A program made the translations under genes and the position numbers. Shown here one piece after another: positions 25,794-33,893 of a DNA stretch of 64,000 bases. The DNA comes from [Lactobacillus] rogosae. Lineage in GTDB: Bacteria; Bacillota; Clostridia; Lachnospirales; Lachnospiraceae. The notes under the pieces are model-generated. The model was not told where the DNA came from. It worked only from the letters and a program-made list of their open reading frames with translations, and searched no databases. The stretch covers positions 124,001 through 188,000 of the forward strand of contig FONU01000003.1 in assembly GCA_900112995.1 (NCBI GenBank), read 5' to 3'. Position 1 is the first letter of the stretch. The number at the start of each line of letters is the position of its first letter.

Positions 25794-26111
25794 ATGGCTG
25801 AGAGAATAAAGTTATCAGATTTTGAAGAGAAGGTATTAAATAGTTCAGTTCCGGTTCTTGTTGATTTTTATTCAGACAGTTGTGTTCCTTGCAAAAGGCT
25901 TGCACCAGTTGTTGGAACAGTGGAAGATGAGAGGGCAGGAAGCCTTTCGGTATACAAGGTTAATATTAACTTTGATGCAGATGCAGCTTCTGAATATGAA
26001 GTAACAGCAGCACCTACACTTGTTCTTTTTAAAGATGGAAAGGAAACTGCAAGACATACAGGCGTATTCAGAAAAGATGAACTTACAAGCTGGATAGATG
26101 CTAATATTTAA
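25794..26111 (+). CDS. trxA: thioredoxin with CVPC active site
   Basis: A 105-residue thioredoxin. The fold markers VLVDFYSDSCVPCKRLAPV and the cis-proline region TAAPTLVLFKDGK are present. The redox motif is CVPC rather than the usual CGPC, which may shift redox potential. The start is 11 bases after the TusA-like gene with AAGGAGAAG. The partner reductase is probably the thioredoxin reductase at 27983 in the same cluster. It may supply electrons for sulfur reduction. Confidence 0.9.
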   Translation: MAERIKLSDFEEKVLNSSVPVLVDFYSDSCVPCKRLAPVVGTVEDERAGSLSVYKVNINFDADAASEYEVTAAPTLVLFKDGKETARHTGVFRKDELTSWIDANI

Positions 26112-26162
26112 TTGATTTTAATAAAAAATAATTATGCCTAAGAGGCAGGAAAGAGGTTTAAT

Positions 26163-26372
26163 ATGCAGTTAACAGTATCAGGAGTAAAGAAAGAATATGA
26201 AGAGGGAATTACACTTCCAAAGCTTTTTGAAATTGAAAATGTTGAAACACCAGAATATGTTACAGTTTCAATCAACGAAGAATTCATTCCAGGAGACCAG
26301 AAAGAAACATACCAGTTAAAAGATGGTGATAATGTTGAATTCTTATACTTTATGGGTGGCGGACAGAGATAA
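26163..26372 (+). CDS. hcyS: ThiS/MoaD-type sulfur carrier with a C-terminal extension
   Basis: A 69-residue ubiquitin-fold carrier. Strand and loop pattern match ThiS (EGITLPKLFEIENVE, SINEEFIPGD, LKDGDNVEFLYFMGGG), but the protein ends GGGQR. Working ThiS and MoaD end in Gly-Gly, so two residues would have to be removed before activation. A JAMM peptidase at 27328 in the same cluster can do that. This matches HcyS/HcyD of Wolinella and QbsE/QbsD of Pseudomonas, where trimming exposes the carboxyl end for E1-type adenylation and sulfuration. Ribosome site AAAGAGG. It could instead serve thiamine or another route, but no thiamine genes are nearby. Confidence 0.85.
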   Translation: MQLTVSGVKKEYEEGITLPKLFEIENVETPEYVTVSINEEFIPGDQKETYQLKDGDNVEFLYFMGGGQR

Positions 26373-26437
26373 TTATAATAGTGTAATTAACTATAATGTC
26401 ACAAGATAGTATTAAAATATCAGATTCAAGTAAGAAT

Positions 26438-26472
26438 TACTTTAAAAGGAGTAAGATCTACTTTAAAAGGAG
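26438..26472 (+). repeat. duplicated Shine-Dalgarno segment
   Basis: TACTTTAAAAGGAG occurs at 26438-26451 and again at 26459-26472, 21 bases apart. The second copy is the ribosome site for the E1-like gene at 26479; the first has no start codon at the right distance. Confidence 0.7.
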
Positions 26473-26478
26473 GTATAT

Positions 26479-27285
26479 ATGGCTTTAACAGATGAGCAGA
26501 TAGAACGTTATTCACGTCATATCATTTTAAAAGAAGTTGGTGCTAAGGGACAGAAGAAGCTTCTTAATGCCAAAGTGCTTATAATAGGTGCAGGTGGACT
26601 TGGAGCACCAGCAGCTATGTATTTAGCAGCAGCAGGTGTTGGAACAATAGGAATTGCAGATGCGGATGAGGTAGATCTTAGTAATCTTCAGAGACAGATA
26701 ATACATCAGACAGCAGATGTAGGCAAAGCAAAGGTTCAGTCAGCTAAAGAGACAATTAATGCTATGAATCCAGATGTAACAGTTAACACATATAGAGAAT
26801 TCATTACAAGTGATAACATAATGGATATTATCAAGGACTATGATTTCGTAATCGATGGAACAGATAATTTCCCAGCTAAGTTCCTTATTAATGATGCCTG
26901 TGTAATGGCTAAGAAGCCATTCTCTCACGCAGGAATAATCAGATTTAAGGGTCAGCTTATGACTTATGTTCCGGGAGAAGGACCTTGCTACAGATGTGTA
27001 TTTAAAAATCCACCACCAAAGGATGCAGTACCTACATGCAAGCAGGCTGGTGTTATCGGAGCTATGGGTGGTGTTATCGGAAGCCTTCAGGCTATGGAAG
27101 CAATCAAGTATATACTTGGTGTAGGGGATTTACTTACAGGTCATCTCCTTACATATGATGCTATAACACAGGAATTCCATAAGATTAAGTTGCCATCTGA
27201 TACTGATGGCTGTGCTGTATGTGGAAAGCATCCAACTATCACAGAACTTATTGATTATGAGCAGGTAGTTTGTGAAGACCACTAA
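26479..27285 (+). CDS. hcyF: ThiF/MoeB/HesA-family E1-like adenylyltransferase
   Basis: A 268-residue activating enzyme. The nucleotide-binding motif IIGAGGLGAPAAMYLAAAG lies near residue 31, DEVDLSNLQRQIIH follows near 62, and the two zinc cysteine pairs are CYRC near 172 and CAVC near 247. It adenylates the glycine end of the carrier at 26163 so that sulfide can form a thiocarboxylate. It lacks a rhodanese domain, fitting use of sulfide directly. Strong site AAAAGGAGGT. MoeB or ThiF proper are alternatives, but the neighbours favour the homocysteine route. Confidence 0.88.
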   Translation: MALTDEQIERYSRHIILKEVGAKGQKKLLNAKVLIIGAGGLGAPAAMYLAAAGVGTIGIADADEVDLSNLQRQIIHQTADVGKAKVQSAKETINAMNPDVTVNTYREFITSDNIMDIIKDYDFVIDGTDNFPAKFLINDACVMAKKPFSHAGIIRFKGQLMTYVPGEGPCYRCVFKNPPPKDAVPTCKQAGVIGAMGGVIGSLQAMEAIKYILGVGDLLTGHLLTYDAITQEFHKIKLPSDTDGCAVCGKHPTITELIDYEQVVCEDH

Positions 27286-27327
27286 TAATTATATCCAATC
27301 ATAAGGACAATAAGGAGGCGTCACAAA

Positions 27328-27738
27328 GTGATTACATTTAATAAGAGTGATTTTGATACAATACTTGAATATGCTAAGAAGAATCTTCCAGAGGAGGCTT
27401 GTGGTCTTATTGGAGGAACAATAGAAAATGGAGATAAGCACATAAAAAAGATATATCTTCTTACTAATATTGACCATTCCAATGAGCATTTTTCAATGGA
27501 TCCTAAGGAACAGTTAGCGGCAGTTAAAGATATGAGAGCTAATGGTTTAGTTCCTCTTGGCAACTGGCATTCACATCCAGAGTCACCATCAAGACCATCT
27601 GATGAGGATAAGAGACTTGCATATGACAGCAAAGCAAGTTATATGATACTTTCACTTATGAATATAGATGAACCAGTGCTTAATTCATTCCATATTGAAG
27701 GCAATGTATCAAATAAAGAAGATCTGAGAATAATATGA
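27328..27738 (+). CDS. hcyD: JAMM (MPN+) metallopeptidase, carrier-processing type
   Basis: A 136-residue zinc isopeptidase of the Mec+/QbsD type. The JAMM residues are the glutamate in PEEACGLIGG near residue 20 and NWHSHPESPSRPSDED near residues 75-90 (H-x-H with the serine and aspartate at the expected spacing). It probably trims GGGQR on the carrier at 26163 and releases homocysteine from the carrier after MetY acts. Start is GTG at 27328 with the strong site TAAGGAGGCG. The second structured element begins 12 bases after its stop. Confidence 0.9.
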   Translation: MITFNKSDFDTILEYAKKNLPEEACGLIGGTIENGDKHIKKIYLLTNIDHSNEHFSMDPKEQLAAVKDMRANGLVPLGNWHSHPESPSRPSDEDKRLAYDSKASYMILSLMNIDEPVLNSFHIEGNVSNKEDLRII

Positions 27739-27750
27739 TAAAGCATTGAG

Positions 27751-27870
27751 CCGTGCCGTAATAAACTATTAACCATTGCTGTGCTTGCACAAAGCGATGG
27801 TTAATAGTTTATTACGATAGGGCGAAAGCCCGGCAGTTCCATAAAGCTTTGCTTTATGGAACGTGCACGG
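27751..27870 (+). ncRNA. structured 120-nt element, copy 2 (unknown class)
   Basis: Closing helix CCGTGC 27751-27756 / GCACGG 27865-27870. A perfect 20-bp stem, 27757-27776 with 27797-27816, is capped by TGTGCTTGCACAAAGC at 27780-27795. Then a hairpin GGGC-GAAA-GCCC at 27820-27831 with a GNRA loop, and a 12-bp hairpin 27836-27847 / 27851-27862. Total length is 120 nt, as in copy 1 at 4817. Loops and junctions are shared (TGAGCCGTGC, the 16-base loop, GATAGGGCGAA), whereas stem sequences differ but still pair. Confidence 0.72.
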
Positions 27871-27945
27871 CGAAAAAGGCGTTGTGCACGGCGAAAAGCC
27901 GGCGTGCATGGCGAAGAAGGCATTGTGCACGGCGAAGAAGCGAAT
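27863..27945 (+). repeat. 21-bp tandem repeat of the element's 3' end
   Basis: Four units beginning GTGCACGG (third GTGCATGG) start at 27863, 27884, 27904 and 27925. Each continues with GCGAA and a purine-rich stretch. The first unit contains the closing strand of the structured element, so its 3' end appears to have been copied three more times. Confidence 0.75.
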
Positions 27946-27982
27946 AAATAGTAGTTCAGTGCGATAGGAATGGAGATTTATT

Positions 27983-28894
27983 ATGAGTAATCTAACGGAT
28001 ATTTCAGATGTTATTATTATAGGAAGTGGTCCGGCAGGACTATCTGCTGCTATATATGTTGTCAGGGCTGGATTATCAGTTACTGTTATAGAGAAAGAAT
28101 TTATGGGAACAGGACAGATAGCTGACAGCAGTAAAGTAGACAATTATCTTGGTATTCCAGCAATAAGCGGTTATGACCTGGGCGAAAGTTTCAGGGAACA
28201 CGCACTTTCGCTTGGAGTAACAATAGAAGATAATAATGTTACTAGACTTACCCCTGTTGATGACATATGGGAATTAGAGTTATCAGACGGAAGCACTAGG
28301 AAAGCCCGATGCGTAATATATGCGGCTGGCTGTAGCCATAAAAAGTTACAGGCAGAGAATGAAGAACAGTATACAGGCAAAGGAATATCATATTGTGCCG
28401 TATGTGACGGAGCATTTTATAAGGATAAAGATGTCGCAGTAGTAGGTGGCGGTGACACAGCACTTTCTGATGCACTTTATCTTTCAGATATATGTGCCAA
28501 CGTATATATTATACACAGAAGGGAAGAATTCCGTGGAGCGGCTTCACTTCTTGCAAAGTTAAAGGAACGTACGAATGTGCACATATGCACTAACAGAACA
28601 GTAAAGAAAGTGGAAGGCAGTAATAATCTTGAGAGGATAATACTTGATAATGATACAGGCATTGACGTTAATGGATTATTTGTTGCCGTTGGAATGAGCC
28701 CACAGACAGAGCTTCTTAAGGGTATTGCAGAACTTGATAATTCAGGACATGTAATAGCAGGTGAAGATTGTGTTACATCAGCCAGAGGTTTATTCGTGGC
28801 AGGTGATGTCAGAACGAAAATATTAAGACAAGTAATAACAGCCGCAGCAGATGGTGCTATGGCAGCAACACAGGCAGTACAGTACCTTAGATAA
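27983..28894 (+). CDS. trxB: thioredoxin reductase (FAD/NAD(P)-dependent)
   Basis: A 303-residue thioredoxin-reductase-type flavoprotein. The N-terminal FAD motif is IGSGPAGLSAAIY, the redox pair is CAVC in ISYCAVCDGAFY near residue 138, the NAD(P) motif is VVGGGDTALSDALYL, and the C-terminal FAD segment is RGLFVAGDVRTKILRQV. It should reduce the CVPC thioredoxin at 25794. It is separated from the JAMM gene by the structured element and the 21-bp repeats, but it has its own ribosome site ATGGAGAT. Confidence 0.93.
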   Translation: MSNLTDISDVIIIGSGPAGLSAAIYVVRAGLSVTVIEKEFMGTGQIADSSKVDNYLGIPAISGYDLGESFREHALSLGVTIEDNNVTRLTPVDDIWELELSDGSTRKARCVIYAAGCSHKKLQAENEEQYTGKGISYCAVCDGAFYKDKDVAVVGGGDTALSDALYLSDICANVYIIHRREEFRGAASLLAKLKERTNVHICTNRTVKKVEGSNNLERIILDNDTGIDVNGLFVAVGMSPQTELLKGIAELDNSGHVIAGEDCVTSARGLFVAGDVRTKILRQVITAAADGAMAATQAVQYLR

Positions 28895-28912
28895 AAGGTA
28901 TGTACTGCCTGC
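28873..28912 (+). other. hairpin overlapping the trxB stop
   Basis: GGCAGTACAGTACCTT pairs with AAGGTATGTACTGCC across the stop codon at 28892-28894. There is no proper T-run, so termination here is only possible. Confidence 0.45.
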
Positions 28913-28943
28913 TGGCATTTATATATGTATAGCCTGGCTGTGT

Positions 28944-29107
28944 ATATTTATATAATATGTATTTATTGTATACTTATTATGTGTTTGCTATAAATATTAC
29001 TAAATATATTTAACACAATATACATTTATTATATATCTAATATATTGCTATAGATATTACTGCGTATATTTATACAATATGTATTTATTATATATATTTA
29101 TTGTATC
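28944..29107. repeat. imperfect tandem repeat, about 61 bp, AT-rich
   Basis: Related units start with ATATTTA at 28944, 29006 and 29066. Shared blocks include AATATGTATTTATT (second copy AATATACATTTATT) and TTGCTATAAATATTACT (second copy TTGCTATAGATATTACT); the third unit is cut short. It fills the gap between convergent trxB and the hydrolase gene. Confidence 0.65.
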
Positions 29108-29123
29108 TATTATATCTAGTTAT

Positions 29124-30032
29124 TTAGTGCGTTATAGCTTCATATATATAATCAAGAACCTTGATGTTATCTTTTTCGTGTAAAATATCGTGGCGCATAT
29201 TATTAAATATCACGATATCTTTTATATTAAATCCCTGTTTAGTCATTAAATTTACGGTAGTTTTAATATTTTTTCCATATTCACTTACAGCATCATCACT
29301 GCCGCTAAGAATATATACAGGTGCCAAGCTTGCTGTCTTAGCCTTTTTAGATACACAGTTAATCATTCCTGATAATAGTTCATACATAAGGCTTGCTGTA
29401 ATCTGTGCTGGAATATGAGGGTCGTTAAGATATTTATCACGTTCTTCTTCATTATAGAGAAGCCAGTCTGCACGCGATGTAGCATTTTTAATCTTATTAT
29501 TGTACATTCCAAATGCAATGAACTGTATAAGCGGACTGCAATTCTGTCCGTTAGCCTGCATACAGGCGTGGTCGATATAACTTCTTATTGCTTTGAGAAT
29601 AAAACGTGGCTGAGAACCAGTTCCGATAAGGAAACATCCGTCAATCTTAGTCCTTAAGTGAGGAGATAAAAGCATATCCCTTACGATGAATGAGCCCATA
29701 GAGAAACCAACAATATAATAAGGAAGTTTAGGGTAGCGTTTCTTCATTTCGGTGTAGCAGGTATGAACGTCTTTAACCACATATTCCCAGCTTCCTTTCT
29801 TGCCAAGATATGCTTTCCTGCTGCCATTCTGTAGTGAGTGGCCGTGTCCTATAATGTCAATACCGCATACAACGTATCCTTTGCTTGTAAAATACTGGGC
29901 AACTTTGTCATATCTTCCCATATATTCTGTTATTCCGTGTACAAGCTGTATTACGCCGATTGGTTTGCTTTCAGCTTTCCATACAGCTGCCTGTATAGTT
30001 GTCTTATTATCAGATGATTTAAAATTAAACAT
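29124..30032 (-). CDS. alpha/beta hydrolase, monoacylglycerol lipase/lysophospholipase type
   Basis: A roughly 302-residue alpha/beta hydrolase. The oxyanion segment VHGITEYMGRYD comes early, then IGHGHS, the nucleophile elbow VGFSMGSF, the acid in LSGSDDAVSEYG, and the base in NMRHDILHE. The set is complete and fits lipases that act on monoacylglycerols or lysophospholipids, probably in the cytoplasm since no signal is seen. The frame opens with TTG at 30044, but that codon overlaps the ribosome site TTGAGG, and ATG 30032 is the likely start. Confidence 0.88.
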   Translation of the reverse strand: MFNFKSSDNKTTIQAAVWKAESKPIGVIQLVHGITEYMGRYDKVAQYFTSKGYVVCGIDIIGHGHSLQNGSRKAYLGKKGSWEYVVKDVHTCYTEMKKRYPKLPYYIVGFSMGSFIVRDMLLSPHLRTKIDGCFLIGTGSQPRFILKAIRSYIDHACMQANGQNCSPLIQFIAFGMYNNKIKNATSRADWLLYNEEERDKYLNDPHIPAQITASLMYELLSGMINCVSKKAKTASLAPVYILSGSDDAVSEYGKNIKTTVNLMTKQGFNIKDIVIFNNMRHDILHEKDNIKVLDYIYEAITH

Positions 30033-30227
30033 ATATAACCTCAATTCTTAGCCAGTAGGCCTTTGGTACTAAAAAGCATTATACGACAAAATATTTAATA
30101 AAACTACATAAAAATTACTAATTAAAGCATATAATTATTTATTGAAAAAGAATTATAAATGTGTTATAGTCAGTATCCGTCTGAAGGGCTTGATTTGCTT
30201 AATAAAATAAAGAATATCGAGGTATAT

Positions 30228-31589
30228 ATGGGTAACGATAATACAAAAGCACTAAGCGGTATGGATATGACTACAGGTTCGATACCGGTTAAAATACTAA
30301 AGTTCAGTATTCCACTTATGCTGGCACAGATTTTGGAAGTTCTGTTTAATATGTCAGATGTGGCAGTTGTTGGTAAATTTTCAAGTTACGAGGCACTTGG
30401 AGCAGTTGGCTCTACATCATTGCTTGTAACATTATTTACAGGATTTCTTATAGGTATGGGCTGTGGTGTGAATGTAAGAGTTGCACAGCAGCTTGGTGCA
30501 GGTCAGAAAGAAAATGTACGAAAGACTATTCATACATCATTTCTTCTCTGTCTTATTGTAGGACTTACAGCGCTGGTTCTTTGTATATTGGGTGCTGAAT
30601 TCTTCCTGTCACTTATGAATACTAAGACAGAGCTTATAGATGGGGCGGTACTTTATTTTAGAATATACGCACTTGGTATGCCGGCGATGGCTATATATAA
30701 CTTTGGTAATGCGGTTATGAGTGCGAGCGGAGATACTAAGAAGCCTCTTATATATCTTACGTTTGCAGGCGTTGTGAATGTATGCCTTAACCTTATACTT
30801 GTTATAGGGATAGGTATGGCTGAGGATGGTGTCGCATTTGCTAGTATAACAGCCCAGTACATATCAGCAATATTTGTAGTGGTTAATCTGTTAAGAAGAA
30901 GTGACACAGACAGATGCCGGTTAAGAGTAAGAGAATTAAAGCTTTATCCAGGTGTGTCAAAGGTAATACTTATGCTTGGAATTCCAGCAGGTATCCAGAA
31001 TGCTATATTTGCTATGGCTAATCTATTTATCCAGACAGGTGTTAATTCATTCAGTGCGGTTATGGTGTCAGGAAATGCCGCCGCCGCTAATGCAGATATG
31101 CTTATATATAATGTTATGATGGCTTTTTATACTGCATGCTCAAGCTTTATGGGACAGAATATGGGAGCGTGTAACAAGAAACGAATGTTAAAAAGCTACC
31201 TTATAAGTATGGCTTATGCTTTTTTAGCGGCGGCGGTACTTGGAGGACTTCTTATAATATTTGGAAGACAGTTCCTGTCATTATTTACAAGTGAACCAGA
31301 AGTTATAGATGCAGGTATGCAGAGGATTATGATTATGGGCTTATCGTATGCTGTATCCTCATTTATGGATTGTACGATAGCGGCATCAAGAGGACTTGGC
31401 AAGACTATAGTTCCAACAATAGTGGTTATTATAGGTTCGTGTGTGTTCAGAGTAGCATGGGTGTATACAATATTTGCACATTTCCACACTATACCATCAT
31501 TGTTCCTGTTATATCCCTGCTCCTGGATAATTACAGCTGCCGCAGAGATAACCTATTTCGTGCATATATTTAAGAAAGTGACATTTTAA
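30228..31589 (+). CDS. MATE family multidrug efflux transporter
   Basis: A 453-residue membrane protein with twelve hydrophobic helices. MATE markers are visible: VKILKFSIPLMLAQILEVLFNMSDVAVVGKFSSYEALGAVG (in pieces at the N-terminus), LIGMGCGVNVRVAQQLGAGQ, and in the second half MGQNMGACNKKRM. It exports cationic drugs or metabolites by Na+ or H+ antiport. The frame is open from 30159, but ATG 30228 with GAGG upstream gives a normal MATE N-terminus. Confidence 0.92.
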   Translation: MGNDNTKALSGMDMTTGSIPVKILKFSIPLMLAQILEVLFNMSDVAVVGKFSSYEALGAVGSTSLLVTLFTGFLIGMGCGVNVRVAQQLGAGQKENVRKTIHTSFLLCLIVGLTALVLCILGAEFFLSLMNTKTELIDGAVLYFRIYALGMPAMAIYNFGNAVMSASGDTKKPLIYLTFAGVVNVCLNLILVIGIGMAEDGVAFASITAQYISAIFVVVNLLRRSDTDRCRLRVRELKLYPGVSKVILMLGIPAGIQNAIFAMANLFIQTGVNSFSAVMVSGNAAAANADMLIYNVMMAFYTACSSFMGQNMGACNKKRMLKSYLISMAYAFLAAAVLGGLLIIFGRQFLSLFTSEPEVIDAGMQRIMIMGLSYAVSSFMDCTIAASRGLGKTIVPTIVVIIGSCVFRVAWVYTIFAHFHTIPSLFLLYPCSWIITAAAEITYFVHIFKKVTF

Positions 31590-31630
31590 GGATAGTTACA
31601 TTATGATTGCCACATAATATGTGTTAATAA

Positions 31631-33808
31631 TATCTATATTCAGGTTCATCATCTGTAAGTTATAGCAATAACAATGCAGGACAGATTCGTTTCTTTGTTG
31701 CTGACAGCAAGGATTCGTTAATGGATACTGAAAAAGTAACTAACAAGTATGGCAGCTATACAGATTATGACTGCTATAATGTATTCAATGATGATGTAGT
31801 AAATGGTATTATTTCAAATAATAATGGTTATACATATTATAGCAGTGCATACTATGCAGGTGATAAGATTAGCTTATCAAAAGAAGCAGCAGAAAAGCTT
31901 ATATCAGCAAGACGTAGAATTTCTGTGACAGCTTTTGATAAAGCTAGTAAGATATCTGGAATGACTGTTGAATTCGATGGCTATTTCCTTAATAATGAAG
32001 CTGTTTCTGTAGATATACCTAAGATTACATTAAGTAAAGATGCAAGCACATTATCAACTACATTTGCAGGCGGAACACCTGAATATGTATATAAGGTAGG
32101 AACTATACCATCAATTAAGGGCGTAAGCTTTAGAAGCATATTTTACAATTCAGGTGATGGAAGATTTAACGTATATGCTGTAGATGATGGAAGCTGTATT
32201 CCAGTGGTACAGAGAACATACGGATATACAAGGAACTTTACAGAAAGTGATTCTAATAGTGAATACTTCACAATATCTTTAGATAATGATAACTTTATAA
32301 AGACTGCAACAGTATCAGGTGGAGATTATGATGGTACAGAATATTCATATATTGCTAATCCTGATGTTCAGACAATAAAGAATATCGTTAAATACAATGC
32401 TAAGAAAAATATATCATCATCAATTAATGTATGCACAGATAAGGTTACATTTGATGCTGAGACAATTAATATGATTAAGAATGCTGAGGATGCAGGCATA
32501 ACAGTTAACTTCTATGATTCTAACATCGGAAGAAGTGCAGGTTCAGCTACAACTTCAACATACAAGCTTGAAAATGTTGAAGCTAAGGATGTTACTATAG
32601 AAAGACCAGCAGTTGAAATTACATCAAACAATGCTGATTTTGAAAAGGTTATGGATCCAACATTAGCAGTAAGATATGTATCAGCAAGCAGTGCATTAGC
32701 AGATGGATTTACATATAGATTTACTGATCCAACTGTATTAAATGCTAAGTTTGATAATGAACAGACTTATGTAAAGCTTTCATTAGTAGATGGTAAATTA
32801 GTGAGAAGCGGATCTTTAGTTCCAAGCAGAACTATCGTTGTAGAAAAGAATACATATGCTTTAGTTCGCTCGGCAGATTACTCAACACCAGGTGATACAC
32901 CAAGTACACCTAGTGACACACCAAGTACACCTAGTGACACACCAAGCGAACCAGAACAGCCAAGTGAGCCAGAGCAGCCAAGCCAGCCAGAACATCCTGC
33001 TCAGCCAGAGCAGCCATCTGATAATGGCGATACAACAGGCAAGAATGTTGAAGCAGAAGTTATCTCTGCGGATAAGCTTACTAATGTAGAAAATGTAAAC
33101 AACGAACTTACAGAGCGTTTAACTAATTCATCTCTTTCAGAGGTAAGCATTGTAAGTGCCAAAGCAGCTCCTACACTCAGCTCTAATGTATTCTCTAAGA
33201 TGAAGGAAAACCAGAAAGACATTACAGTTGGTGTAACAGATGAGAATAACAGACTCCAGTATCAGTGGAAGTTCAACAGTGATACAATTACACAGCCAGA
33301 TATGGATATTGATTTAACAATTTCATTCGATACAGATAGAGAAAATGAGGTTAAGGAAATTACAGGACGTGATGATCTTATGTATCTTTCATTCAGTCAT
33401 CACGGAGCATTACCTGGACCAGCTACAATCAAGACATATGTTGGTAACAAATATAAGGATGGAGATATAGTATACCTCTACTACTTCAATGAAGAACAGA
33501 ACAGAGTTGAATCAGTAGGCGGTGTTAATAAGGGACTCGTTGTTAAGGACGGATATGTTGAGTATACAATTACCTACTGCTCATTATACTTCTTATCACA
33601 GGATACAGCAGAAATAATAAAGGCTGTTGACCCGGATACAGCAGATAATAATGGACAGGTAGCAGATGTGGCTGATACAGCAAAGGATTCAGCTGCAACA
33701 GGAGATACAACAAGAGTATTCTTATATGTTCTTGAAACATTAATGGCTGCAGTATTAGTTGCAGGACTTGTAGTTGCTGATGTGAAGAAGAACAGAATTA
33801 ACAGGTAA
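31631..33808 (+). pseudogene. surface protein gene lacking its signal-peptide region
   Basis: The annotatable reading begins at ATG 31721 (695 residues), but the frame is open and looks coding back to 31631, just after a TAA, encoding a stretch with SGSSSVSYSNNNAGQ. No signal peptide precedes it, although the rest is a cell-surface protein: beta-rich domains, a Pro-rich spacer of TPSDTPS and EPEQPS units (about residues 385-435), a domain with FDTDRENEVKEI, and a C-terminal TGDTTR-membrane-basic tail (LETLMAAVLVAGLVV, then KKNR). An AAGGA seven bases before 31721 could allow internal translation, giving a cytoplasmic product. A 5' deletion is the simplest explanation. A remote start or an error in the sequence is possible. 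Confidence 0.6.
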
Positions 33809-33821
33809 TTAAACAGCTATA

Positions 33822-33881
33822 ATATAAAACAGCCGGTATAATGATAGATTAAATAGCTATCATTAACCGGCTGTTTTATAT
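33822..33881. terminator. bidirectional terminator between convergent genes
   Basis: TATAAAACAGCCGGT pairs with ACCGGCTGTTTTATA (3' arm 33866-33880), with an inner ATGATAG/CTATCAT helix, giving A and T runs on either side. Confidence 0.85.
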
Positions 33882-33893
33882 TAGCATCATATA

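Noticed and set aside
27863-27945. CRISPR array
   Set aside because: The 20-21 bp units are adjacent with no unique spacers between them, and no cas genes are in the window.
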